A DNA stretch of 64,000 nucleotides, taken from positions 1-64,000 of the forward strand of contig NZ_JAFCKJ010000020.1 of the NCBI RefSeq assembly GCF_018130465.1, given 5' to 3'. The stretch comes from Bradyrhizobium canariense (GTDB lineage Bacteria; Pseudomonadota; Alphaproteobacteria; Rhizobiales; Xanthobacteraceae). The notes beneath the pieces are model-generated. The model did not search any database. It saw nothing but the letters and a program-made list of their open reading frames with translations, and was not told the origin of the DNA. Below, in pieces: positions 8,496 to 16,667 of this stretch (position 1 is its first letter; each line of letters begins with the position of its first letter). A program made the translations under genes and the position numbers.

Positions 8496-9850
8496 GCAAC
8501 GAGCCTCCGCACCGATGCGTTGAAATGTTCGCGCGCGGCCTGGCGCAGCCTGTGCCGGCCGCCTTCGACGACCTTGTCGCCGCCGGCCCAGACGCAATCG
8601 ATCGCGCCGCTGCCCGCGGCAAAGATCCAGCCGTCGATGGCGGCGTCGCGCGCGCGCCCCGCCAGCGAGGGATGCGTGGTGTCGAGCGCGACGATGTCGG
8701 CGCGCGCACCTGGCGTGAGACCGACTGACATCTGTGCCAGTGCCCGCGCACCGCCTGCAAACGCATGATCGAACAGGGCGCGTCCCGTCGAGCGGCCTGC
8801 ACCAGCAGAAAGCACGTTGCGCTCGCGGTGCTTGAGCCGTTGGCCATACTCGAGCTGGCGCAGCTCGTCGGCGACGCCGACCAGCACATTGGAATCCGTG
8901 CCGACGCCAAAGGCGCCGCCGGCACCGACGAATTCGCGGGCCGGGAAAATGCCATCGCCAAGGCTTGCCTCGGTGATGGGGCAGAGTCCGGCGACCGCGC
9001 CGGTCTTGGCGAACGCGTGGACTTCCTCCGCTGTGGTGTGGGTGGCGTGAATGAGGCACCAGCGCTGATCGACGGGCGCGTGCTCCAGCAGCCATTGCAC
9101 CGGACGTCGTCCCGACCAGGCTAGGCAATCCTCGACTTCCTTCACCTGCTCGGCGGCATGAATGTGCACCGGGCCGCCGTCCGCGAGCGGAATGATCGCT
9201 GCAAGCTCGGCCGGCGTCACAGCGCGCAAGCTGTGCGGCGCGATGCCGATATTCGCGCCTGGCAATTGTTCGATCGCCTTGCGCGAAGCGGCCATCAGCG
9301 CGGAAAATTGATCAACCGTACAGATGAAGCGGCGCTGGCCGGCGTGCGGTGCTGTGCCCCCGAAGCCACCATGCGCATAAAAGCTCGGCAGCAGCGTAAG
9401 CCCGATTCCGGAAGTCTCGGCGGCCTGCGCGATGCGTGCGGCCATTTCGCCGATGTCGGCGTAGGGCGAGCCGTCGCGATCATGATGCAGATAATGGAAT
9501 TCGCCGACGCGGGTAAAACCCTGCTCCAGCATCTCGACATAAAGCAGTGTCGCGACCGCTGCGACGTCGTCAGGTGTCATCGCCAGCGCGAAGCGATACA
9601 TCGTCTCGCGCCAGGTCCAGAAGGTGTCGGTGCTATCGCCGCGCAGCTCTGCGAGACCAGCCATGCCGCGCTGGAACGCGTGGCTGTGCAGGCTCGCCAA
9701 TCCCGGAAGCGCGATCTGGTGACGCTCGTCGCCGGCGGCCGCGGCCACGCCCGGCGTCACCTCGGCGATCGCGCCGGCGGTGATCACCACCTGCACGTCA
9801 TTGGCCCAGCCCGAGGGCAGGAGCGCGGAGGCGAAATGCAGTCGTGTCAT
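8492..9850 (-). CDS. hutF: Formimidoylglutamate deiminase
   Basis: HutF converts N-formimidoyl-L-glutamate to N-formyl-L-glutamate and ammonia in the five-step histidine pathway. The 452-residue amidohydrolase-fold protein has the metal-binding LASLHSHAFQRGMAGL motif, a second metal histidine in VHIHAAEQ, CLIHATHTT, and the distal aspartate in GVGTDSN. The ATG at 9850 faces the hutI promoter region. Presence of hutF means the pathway goes through N-formylglutamate, so a deformylase (HutG) is expected; none is seen in the window. Confidence 0.93.
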   Translation of the reverse strand: MTRLHFASALLPSGWANDVQVVITAGAIAEVTPGVAAAAGDERHQIALPGLASLHSHAFQRGMAGLAELRGDSTDTFWTWRETMYRFALAMTPDDVAAVATLLYVEMLEQGFTRVGEFHYLHHDRDGSPYADIGEMAARIAQAAETSGIGLTLLPSFYAHGGFGGTAPHAGQRRFICTVDQFSALMAASRKAIEQLPGANIGIAPHSLRAVTPAELAAIIPLADGGPVHIHAAEQVKEVEDCLAWSGRRPVQWLLEHAPVDQRWCLIHATHTTAEEVHAFAKTGAVAGLCPITEASLGDGIFPAREFVGAGGAFGVGTDSNVLVGVADELRQLEYGQRLKHRERNVLSAGAGRSTGRALFDHAFAGGARALAQMSVGLTPGARADIVALDTTHPSLAGRARDAAIDGWIFAAGSGAIDCVWAGGDKVVEGGRHRLRQAAREHFNASVRRLVA

Positions 9851-9884
9851 GTTTCCATGCCGGCTGGACAGAACCGCGACACGA

Positions 9885-9904
9885 TTATATGTCTAGACAT
9901 ATAA
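9885..9904. promoter_or_regulatory. 20-bp perfect palindrome, candidate HutC operator
   Basis: TTATATGTCTAGACATATAA is a perfect two-fold palindrome placed in the 99-bp gap between the divergent hutF and hutI starts. HutC-type GntR regulators bind palindromes with TGT...ACA half-sites, so this is the natural operator for both arms. Its A/T-rich flanks may also overlap a -10 element. Confidence 0.75.
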
Positions 9905-9949
9905 GTCAAGCATCCCAGGGCGCAGGGGCATCCGCGAAGGGACAGTTGC

Positions 9950-11164
9950 ATGGCAGAGCGCTTCGACCGGATCTGGCATAACGCCCGGCTCGCCACGATG
10001 CGGGCCGACCGTCCCGATCCCGGTGAGATCGAGCACGGCGTGATCGCGGCGCGCGGCGGCCGTATCGTCTATGCAGGTGCGCGGACCGATTTTCCGGCGA
10101 ATGCCGATGCAGCCGACCGGATCGATTGCGAAGGGCGCTGGATTACGCCCGGTCTCGTCGATTGCCACACCCATCTGGTCTATGGCGGCAACCGCGCCCA
10201 TGAATTCGAGCTGCGCCTGAAGGGCGCGAGCTACGAGGAGATCGCGCGCGCCGGCGGCGGCATCGTCTCGACGGTGGCCGCGACGCGCAAGGCAAGCGAG
10301 GCCGAACTCGTAGCACACGCGCTGCCGCGGCTCGATGCGCTGATTGGCGAGGGCGCCACCACGGTCGAGATCAAGTCCGGCTACGGGTTGGACACCGCGT
10401 CCGAGATGCGGCAGCTGGCCGCCGCGCGAAGCCTGGGCTGTCAGCGGTCGGTCGCGATCCGCACATCCTTCCTCGGCGCGCATGCGCTGCCGATCGAGGC
10501 GGAGGGCGACAAGGATCGCTACATCGATCTCGTCTGCAAGGAGATGTTGCCGGCGGTCGCAAAGGCCGGCCTCGCTGATGCCGTCGATGCCTTCATGGAG
10601 GGTATCGCATTCTCCGGGGAGCAGACGGCGCGGGTGTTCGAGACGGCGAGGCGGCTTGGACTGCCGGTCAAGCTGCATGCCGACCAGCTCTCGAACCTCG
10701 GCGGTGCCGCGCTCGCCGCACAATTCTCGGCGCTATCGGCCGATCACCTCGAACACACCGACGAAGCCGGTGCCGCTGCGATGGCAAAGGCTAAAACGGT
10801 GGCCGTGCTGCTGCCCGGCGCCTTCTACTTCATCCGCGAGACGCAAAAACCGCCGGTCGAGGCGTTCCGCAAGCACGGCGTTGCCATGGCGCTCGCGACC
10901 GATTGCAATCCCGGCAGCTCGCCGTTGACTTCGCTCCTGCTCGCAATGAACATGGGTGCGACGCTGTTCCGGATGACGGTGGCCGAGTGCCTTGCCGGTG
11001 TCACCCGCGAAGGTGCGCGAGCGCTCGGCGTGCTTGATGATACCGGCACGTTAGAGGCCGGCAAATGGTGCGACCTTGCGATATGGGACATCGAGCGCCC
11101 CGCCGAGCTGGTCTATCGCATCGGCTTCAATCCGCTGCACCGCCGGGTGTGGAGGGGACAGTGA
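9950..11164 (+). CDS. hutI: Imidazolonepropionase
   Basis: HutI hydrolyses 4-imidazolone-5-propanoate to N-formimidoyl-L-glutamate. The 404-residue protein shows the metal motif [36 protein letters not shown] and [10 protein letters not shown], all classic for the family. It starts 46 bases after the palindromic operator, and its stop overlaps the hutH GTG by three bases, so the two are coupled. Confidence 0.95.
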   Translation: MAERFDRIWHNARLATMRADRPDPGEIEHGVIAARGGRIVYAGARTDFPANADAADRIDCEGRWITPGLVDCHTHLVYGGNRAHEFELRLKGASYEEIARAGGGIVSTVAATRKASEAELVAHALPRLDALIGEGATTVEIKSGYGLDTASEMRQLAAARSLGCQRSVAIRTSFLGAHALPIEAEGDKDRYIDLVCKEMLPAVAKAGLADAVDAFMEGIAFSGEQTARVFETARRLGLPVKLHADQLSNLGGAALAAQFSALSADHLEHTDEAGAAAMAKAKTVAVLLPGAFYFIRETQKPPVEAFRKHGVAMALATDCNPGSSPLTSLLLAMNMGATLFRMTVAECLAGVTREGARALGVLDDTGTLEAGKWCDLAIWDIERPAELVYRIGFNPLHRRVWRGQ

Positions 11165-12720
11165 CGGAGCAGAGCGCGCCGATCGTTGTCAAGCCGGGAG
11201 CGGTCAGCCTCGATGATCTCGCGCGCGTGCTCGCAGGGCAATCAGTGCTACTCGATCCCGCGTTCTGGCCGCGCGTCGACGCGGCCGCGGAGATCGTTGC
11301 AAGGGCTGCACGAGCCGACGTTCCCGTCTACGGTATCAATACCGGTTTTGGAAAACTGGCCTCGAAGCGCATTCCGGCCGATCAGACCGCGCTGCTCCAG
11401 CGCAATCTCATCGTCTCGCATTGCTGCGGCGTCGGTGCGGCAACCCCCGAGCCGATCGTCCGCCTGATGATGGCGCTGAAGATCATCTCGCTCGGGCGCG
11501 GCGCCTCCGGCGTGCGCCGCGAGGTGATCGAGCAACTGCAGGCCATGCTGGCGCGGCGCGTCTATCCGCTGGTGCCGCAGCAAGGTTCGGTCGGTGCTTC
11601 CGGCGATCTCGCGCCGCTCGCGCATATGACTGCGGTCATGATCGGCGAAGGACAGGCGATCGTCGACGGCAAGATCGTATCGGGCAGCGAGGCGCTCGCA
11701 GCCGCCGGCGTCGTGCCGCTGACATTGGGGCCCAAGGAAGGGCTCGCGCTGATCAACGGCACGCAATTCTCCACCGCCTACGCCGTCTCCGGCGTGCTGC
11801 GCGCATTTGGCCTGGCCCGCGCCGCGCTCGTCACCGGCGCGCTGTCGGTCGATGCGGCGATGGCCTCGACGGCTCCGTTCCGCCCCGAGATCCAGGCGCT
11901 GCGCGGTCATTCCGGACAGATCGCGGCGGCGGCAACCCTGATGGCGCTGCTCGACGGCAGCGACATCCGCCTGTCGCATCTCGAAGGCGACGAGCGCGTG
12001 CAGGATCCCTATTGCCTGCGCTGCCAGCCGCAGGTCGCGGGCGCAGCGCTCGACCTGATCGTGCAGGCGGCGCGGACGCTGATCGTCGAGGCCAATGCCG
12101 TCACCGACAATCCGCTCGTGCTGGTCGAGACCGGCGAGATCGTCTCCGGCGGCAATTTCCACGCCGAGCCGGTGGCCTTTGCGGCGGATGCCATCGCGCT
12201 CGCGCTGTCGGAAATCGGTGCGATCAGCGAGCGGCGCATCGCGACGCTGGTCGATCCCGCGCTCAATTTCGGCCTGCCGCCGTTCCTGACGCCCGATCCC
12301 GGCATCAATTCGGGCTTCATGATCGCCGAGGTGACGGCGGCCGCGCTCTATGCCGAGAACAAGCAGCGCGCGGCCGCCTGCTCGATCGACTCGACGCCGA
12401 CCAGTGCCAACCAGGAAGACCACGTCTCGATGGCCGCGCATGCTGCGCGACGCCTGTCCGACATGGCCGACAATCTCGCTGCCATCCTCGGCATCGAGCT
12501 GTTGGTCGCCGCCCAAGGCATCACGCTGCGCGCGCCGCATGCGACGAGCGCGCCGCTCGTTGCCGTCATTGCCGCACTGCGCGAGCAGGTGCCGGCGCTC
12601 GGCGCCGATCGCTACATGGCCGGCGATCTCGCCAAGGCTGCAGCGCTGGTCGAAGCCGACGCGCTGCCGGCTGCGGCGCTCGCCGTACTTTCAACTGGCC
12701 CGTTTCCGACGCTTGCCTGA
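11161..12720 (+). CDS. hutH: Histidine ammonia-lyase
   Basis: HutH deaminates L-histidine to urocanate. The GTG start at 11161, within GTGA overlapping the hutI stop, gives a 519-residue protein of normal length. The autocatalytic MIO cofactor tripeptide Ala-Ser-Gly lies at residues 146-148 within [12 protein letters not shown]. Other family blocks are YGINTGFG near the N-terminus, [10 protein letters not shown], and [11 protein letters not shown]. It is the second gene of the plus-strand hut operon. Confidence 0.96.
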   Translation: MTEQSAPIVVKPGAVSLDDLARVLAGQSVLLDPAFWPRVDAAAEIVARAARADVPVYGINTGFGKLASKRIPADQTALLQRNLIVSHCCGVGAATPEPIVRLMMALKIISLGRGASGVRREVIEQLQAMLARRVYPLVPQQGSVGASGDLAPLAHMTAVMIGEGQAIVDGKIVSGSEALAAAGVVPLTLGPKEGLALINGTQFSTAYAVSGVLRAFGLARAALVTGALSVDAAMASTAPFRPEIQALRGHSGQIAAAATLMALLDGSDIRLSHLEGDERVQDPYCLRCQPQVAGAALDLIVQAARTLIVEANAVTDNPLVLVETGEIVSGGNFHAEPVAFAADAIALALSEIGAISERRIATLVDPALNFGLPPFLTPDPGINSGFMIAEVTAAALYAENKQRAAACSIDSTPTSANQEDHVSMAAHAARRLSDMADNLAAILGIELLVAAQGITLRAPHATSAPLVAVIAALREQVPALGADRYMAGDLAKAAALVEADALPAAALAVLSTGPFPTLA

Positions 12721-12733
12721 CGAGGTGTTCCGC

Positions 12734-14404
12734 ATGAACCGCCGACTGGACAATGACCGCACCATCCGCGCGCCCCGCGGCAGCGAAATCAGTGCCAAGA
12801 GCTGGCTGACGGAAGCTCCCTTGCGCATGCTCATGAACAATCTCGATCCGGACGTTGCAGAACGTCCGAGCGAGCTCGTCGTCTATGGCGGCATCGGCCG
12901 TGCCGCGCGTGACTGGGAGAGCTTTGACCGGATCATTGCGGCCTTGCGCAAGCTCGAAGCCGACGAGACGCTGCTGATCCAGTCCGGCAAGCCGGTCGGC
13001 GTGTTCCGCACCCATGCCGACGCGCCGCGTGTCCTGATCGCGAACTCCAACCTCGTGCCGCACTGGGCGACGCTCGATCATTTCAACGAGCTCGATCGCA
13101 AGGGCCTGATGATGTACGGCCAGATGACGGCGGGTTCCTGGATCTATATCGGCAGCCAGGGCATCGTACAGGGTACCTACGAGACATTTGTCGAGATCGG
13201 GCGTCGCCATTATGACGGCAGCCTCGCCGGCAAATGGATTCTGACCGCCGGTCTTGGCGGCATGGGCGGCGCGCAGCCGCTGGCTGCGACCATGGCCGGG
13301 GCTTCGATGCTGGCGGTCGAATGCCAGCCGAGCCGCATCGAGATGCGTCTGCGCACCGGTTATCTCGATCGCCAAGCCGCAACGCTCGACGAAGCGCTCG
13401 CGATCATGGCGGAGGCGGCGAAGACGAAGAAAGCGGTCTCGGTCGGCCTGCTCGGCAATGCCGCGGAGATTTTTCCCGAACTGGTCCGCCGCGGCGTCAA
13501 GCCCGACATCGTCACCGACCAGACCAGCGCGCACGATCCGATCAACGGCTATTTGCCGAAGGGCTGGACACTCGCGGAGTGGGAAGCCAAGCGCGCCGCC
13601 GACCCCAAAGCCGTGGAGCGCGCCTCGAAAACCTCGATGGTCGAGCACGTTCAGGCCATGCTGGATTTCCATGCGCAAGGCATCCCGACGCTCGACTACG
13701 GCAACAACATCCGCCAGATGGCGCAGGACATGGGCCTGAAGAACGCCTTCGATTTTCCCGGCTTCGTCCCCGCCTATATCCGACCGTTGTTCTGCCGCGG
13801 CGTCGGGCCGTTCCGCTGGGCCGCGCTGTCGGGCGATCCCGAGGACATCTTCAAGACCGACGCCAAGGTCAAGGAGCTGATGCCTGACGACAAGCACCTG
13901 CACAATTGGCTCGACATGGCCAGGGAGCGCATCAAGTTCCAGGGCCTGCCGGCGCGGATCTGCTGGGTCGGGCTCGGTGATCGCGATCGCCTGGGCCTTG
14001 CCTTCAACGAGATGGTGGCGCGCGGCGAATTGAAGGCACCCATCGTGATCGGCCGCGATCATCTCGACAGCGGTTCGGTGGCGAGCCCCAACCGTGAGAC
14101 CGAGGCAATGAAGGACGGATCGGACGCTGTGTCCGACTGGCCCTTGCTCAATGCGCTGCTCAATTGCGCCAGTGGCGCGACCTGGGTGTCGCTGCATCAT
14201 GGCGGCGGCGTCGGTATCGGCTATTCCCAGCATGCCGGCATGGTGATCGTCGCCGACGGTACGCCGGAAGCGGCGAAGCGGATCGCGCGCGTGCTCTGGA
14301 ACGATCCCGCCAGCGGCGTCATGCGCCACGCCGACGCGGGCTACGAGACCGCGATCGACTGCGCCCGCGACAAAGGGCTCGATCTGCCGAGCCTGGCGAA
14401 GTAG
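12734..14404 (+). CDS. hutU: Urocanate hydratase (urocanase)
   Basis: HutU hydrates urocanate to imidazolonepropionate with tightly bound NAD. The ATG at 12734, 13 bases after hutH, gives 556 residues, the usual length. The catalytic cysteine falls at residue 410 in ARICWVGLG, matching the numbering of the Pseudomonas enzyme. Glycine-rich NAD-binding segments [13 protein letters not shown] and [15 protein letters not shown] are present. The gene is followed after six bases by a convergent TetR gene, so the operon ends here. Confidence 0.96.
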   Translation: MNRRLDNDRTIRAPRGSEISAKSWLTEAPLRMLMNNLDPDVAERPSELVVYGGIGRAARDWESFDRIIAALRKLEADETLLIQSGKPVGVFRTHADAPRVLIANSNLVPHWATLDHFNELDRKGLMMYGQMTAGSWIYIGSQGIVQGTYETFVEIGRRHYDGSLAGKWILTAGLGGMGGAQPLAATMAGASMLAVECQPSRIEMRLRTGYLDRQAATLDEALAIMAEAAKTKKAVSVGLLGNAAEIFPELVRRGVKPDIVTDQTSAHDPINGYLPKGWTLAEWEAKRAADPKAVERASKTSMVEHVQAMLDFHAQGIPTLDYGNNIRQMAQDMGLKNAFDFPGFVPAYIRPLFCRGVGPFRWAALSGDPEDIFKTDAKVKELMPDDKHLHNWLDMARERIKFQGLPARICWVGLGDRDRLGLAFNEMVARGELKAPIVIGRDHLDSGSVASPNRETEAMKDGSDAVSDWPLLNALLNCASGATWVSLHHGGGVGIGYSQHAGMVIVADGTPEAAKRIARVLWNDPASGVMRHADAGYETAIDCARDKGLDLPSLAK

Positions 14405-14410
14405 CCAGGC

Positions 14411-15118
14411 TCAGTCGCGCGCCAGGAGCCTCGGCATCGTCGTCTTCGCGCCGTCCATGAAAGACTGGACGGCATCGCGGACGATCGCGTCGAGATCGGC
14501 CGGGATCGGCGTTTCGTAGATGAATTTGCGGATGGCGAGATAGAAAATGCGGCCGTGCAGGCCCCAGAACAGCTCGGTCTCGCGCTCGCCGAGCGGATGT
14601 GCCTTTGCTTCGGGCAGTTTCAGGTCGTGGCGCAGCTCGCCGGCCGCCGGCTCGATGATCTCGCGCCTGATGATGTCGAGATAGCGGCCGGTGATGCCGA
14701 ACGACTTCATGCCGGAGAAGACGAAGATCCGCACCCAATTGTACTCGAACACGCGTTCGACATAGTCGAGATAGAAGCGCGTCAGCCGCGCCTCCAGCGA
14801 CAGCGAGCGGTCGCGGATCATCGGACCCCAATCGGGCGACCAGCGGCTGAGATAAACCTCCTGGTAGACACGCTCGATCAGCGCTTCCTTGCTCGGGAAG
14901 TGGCGATAGATCGCGGAGTGCGTGATGCCCATGCGCTTGGCGAGCTCGCGCGTCTGCCCCTCGAAGCCGCGCTCAGCAAAAAATCGAATCGCCTCGTCCA
15001 GGATTGCGCGCTCGCGGTCGGCCGCACGCATGTTGCGGCGTCTTGGCGCGGACTTGCTGCCTGTCCCGGTCCGCCTACGAACCGGTCGCTTCGCCGTTTT
15101 CTGCGCTTTTCGGGCCAT
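14411..15118 (-). CDS. TetR-family transcriptional regulator
   Basis: A 235-residue regulator with a basic N-terminal tail (MARKAQKTAKRPVRRR) and a TetR helix-turn-helix: ILDEAIRFFAERGFEGQT, then MGITHSAIYRHFPSKEALIERVY. The C-terminal half is the ligand domain. A GTG six codons upstream at 15136 is an alternative start. It diverges from the molybdenum hydroxylase/Liv operon, and two operator-like inverted sites lie in the gap, so it most likely represses that operon and itself until a substrate is sensed. Confidence 0.85.
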   Translation of the reverse strand: MARKAQKTAKRPVRRRTGTGSKSAPRRRNMRAADRERAILDEAIRFFAERGFEGQTRELAKRMGITHSAIYRHFPSKEALIERVYQEVYLSRWSPDWGPMIRDRSLSLEARLTRFYLDYVERVFEYNWVRIFVFSGMKSFGITGRYLDIIRREIIEPAAGELRHDLKLPEAKAHPLGERETELFWGLHGRIFYLAIRKFIYETPIPADLDAIVRDAVQSFMDGAKTTMPRLLARD

Positions 15119-15164
15119 CTCGTCGCTAAATCGCACGTCCAGTCGTCTTCATAGCCCAAGGCGC

Positions 15165-15242
15165 ATTTGTAACCAAATGGTCATTTCCTGTTGACCGGCT
15201 TCTGACGGCGTGTCAGGATTTTGAGACCAGATGGTTACAAAT
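15165..15242. promoter_or_regulatory. Pair of inverted operator-like sites between tetR and the Mo-hydroxylase operon
   Basis: The 18-mer at 15165-15182 (ATTTGTAACCAAATGGTC) recurs in reverse complement at 15225-15242 with two mismatches. Each contains the small palindrome ACCA-N2-TGGT. The spacing of about 60 bp between centres (near six helical turns) is compatible with a repressor binding at the two divergent promoters. Confidence 0.65.
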
Positions 15243-15285
15243 CTGGCGTCCTGGCTGATGAGCCGAGGGATCTGAGGAAACGGCG

Positions 15286-16146
15286 GTGAAGGCGAGGGCT
15301 TTCAGCTATTTTCGCGCTGCGACGATCGACCAGGCGCTGGACGCTCACGCGCGCGCCGGCGACGACGCGCGTTTCATTGCCGGCGGCCAGAGTCTCGTGC
15401 CGGCGTTGTCGCTACGGCTGCAGGCGCCACGGCTGCTGATCGATATTACGCGCATTGGCGAGCTGCGCGGCGTCAGGCGTGAAGGCGGATTCCTGCGTAT
15501 CGGTGCGCTTACTCGCCATTGCGAGATGCTGAGCGAGCCGCTGATCGCCGAGTTCGCGCCGCTGTTGCATGCGGCTGCGCCCTTCATCGCCCATCCCGCG
15601 ATCCGCAACCGCGGCACGTTCGGCGGCAGTGTCGCGCAAGCCGATCCGGCTTCCGAATTTCCGGCGATGACGCTGGCTCTCGACGCCGAGATCGAGATCA
15701 TCGGCCCTTCCGGCAGCCGGCGCGTCAAGGCCGACGACTTCTTCGTCGACCTGTTCGAGACGGCTTTGCAGCCCGGCGAACTGATCACCGCGGTCTTCGT
15801 CCCGCTGTTCAAGGCCGATCAGCGCTTTGCGTTTGACGAGTTGGCCCGGCGACGCGGGGACTATGCGCTGGTCGGTTGCGGCATGCTCGCGACCTGCACC
15901 GGCGAAATTATCGATGACATACGCATCTCGTTCTTTTCGGTCGGCAATACGCCGACGCGGGTGAAGGGAACGGAGGCTACGCTCATCGGCTCGAGCCTTG
16001 GCGCTGAGCGTATCGCCGCAGCGCAGGCGGCGCTCGCAAGTGATCTCGCGCCGCCGGACAGCGACGAGGTGCCGCCGGCGATGCGGCTGCATCTCGCCCG
16101 CGTTTTGCTCGGGCGCATGCTCGGACGTCTCGGAGAGGGCGCATGA
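15286..16146 (+). CDS. Molybdenum hydroxylase FAD subunit (CoxM/CutM family)
   Basis: The medium subunit of a xanthine-oxidase-family enzyme passes electrons from the iron-sulfur subunit to its acceptor. The 286-residue protein has the FAD pyrophosphate-binding motif AGGQSLVP near residue 32 and the second FAD motif IRNRGTFGGSVAQADPASE near residue 106. The GTG at 15286 follows a GAGGAAA ribosome binding site. Its end overlaps the next gene as ATGA. First gene of the TetR-linked operon. Confidence 0.9.
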   Translation: MKARAFSYFRAATIDQALDAHARAGDDARFIAGGQSLVPALSLRLQAPRLLIDITRIGELRGVRREGGFLRIGALTRHCEMLSEPLIAEFAPLLHAAAPFIAHPAIRNRGTFGGSVAQADPASEFPAMTLALDAEIEIIGPSGSRRVKADDFFVDLFETALQPGELITAVFVPLFKADQRFAFDELARRRGDYALVGCGMLATCTGEIIDDIRISFFSVGNTPTRVKGTEATLIGSSLGAERIAAAQAALASDLAPPDSDEVPPAMRLHLARVLLGRMLGRLGEGA

Positions 16147-16667
16147 GCGGCTTCGACGAATCCCTTCTGGGCGATGCGGACGAGACCGTGCGTGTTCGCT
16201 TCGTCGTCAATGGCCGCAAGGTCGCCTGTGAGGTCGCGCCGCGCGAGACGCTGGTCGATTGCCTGCGCAACGCGCTCGAGCTGACCGGCACGCATGCCGG
16301 CTGCGAGATGGGCGCCTGCGGCGCGTGTCTCGTGCAGCTCGACGGCCGCGCCGTGCACTCCTGCCTGATGTTCGCAGTGCAGGCTGACGGCGCCAGGATC
16401 GACACGATCGAAGGGTTCACCGAGAGCGGCGTGATCGCCGACCTCCAGGCCGAATTCCACCGCCGCAACGCTCTGCAATGCGGCTTTTGCACGCCGGGCA
16501 TGCTGGTCAGCGCGCACGAACTCCTTTCGCAGGTGACGCGGCCCAGCCGCGACGAAATTCGCGACGCGCTGTCGGGCAATTACTGCCGCTGCACCGGTTA
16601 TGAAGCGATCGTCGATGCCATCGACGCCGTGGCAAGAGCGCGCAGCGAAAGCGGAGGCGCGACATGA
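16143..16667 (+). CDS. Molybdenum hydroxylase 2Fe-2S subunit (CoxS family)
   Basis: The small subunit carries two 2Fe-2S clusters. In its 174 residues the plant-ferredoxin-type cluster ligands are in GCEMGACGACLVQLDG with a fourth cysteine in HSCLM. The second cluster ligands are QCGFCTPGM and NYCRCTGYEAI. Both neighbouring boundaries are four-base ATGA overlaps, implying coupled translation and a heterotrimer with the flanking subunits. Confidence 0.93.
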   Translation: MSGFDESLLGDADETVRVRFVVNGRKVACEVAPRETLVDCLRNALELTGTHAGCEMGACGACLVQLDGRAVHSCLMFAVQADGARIDTIEGFTESGVIADLQAEFHRRNALQCGFCTPGMLVSAHELLSQVTRPSRDEIRDALSGNYCRCTGYEAIVDAIDAVARARSESGGAT

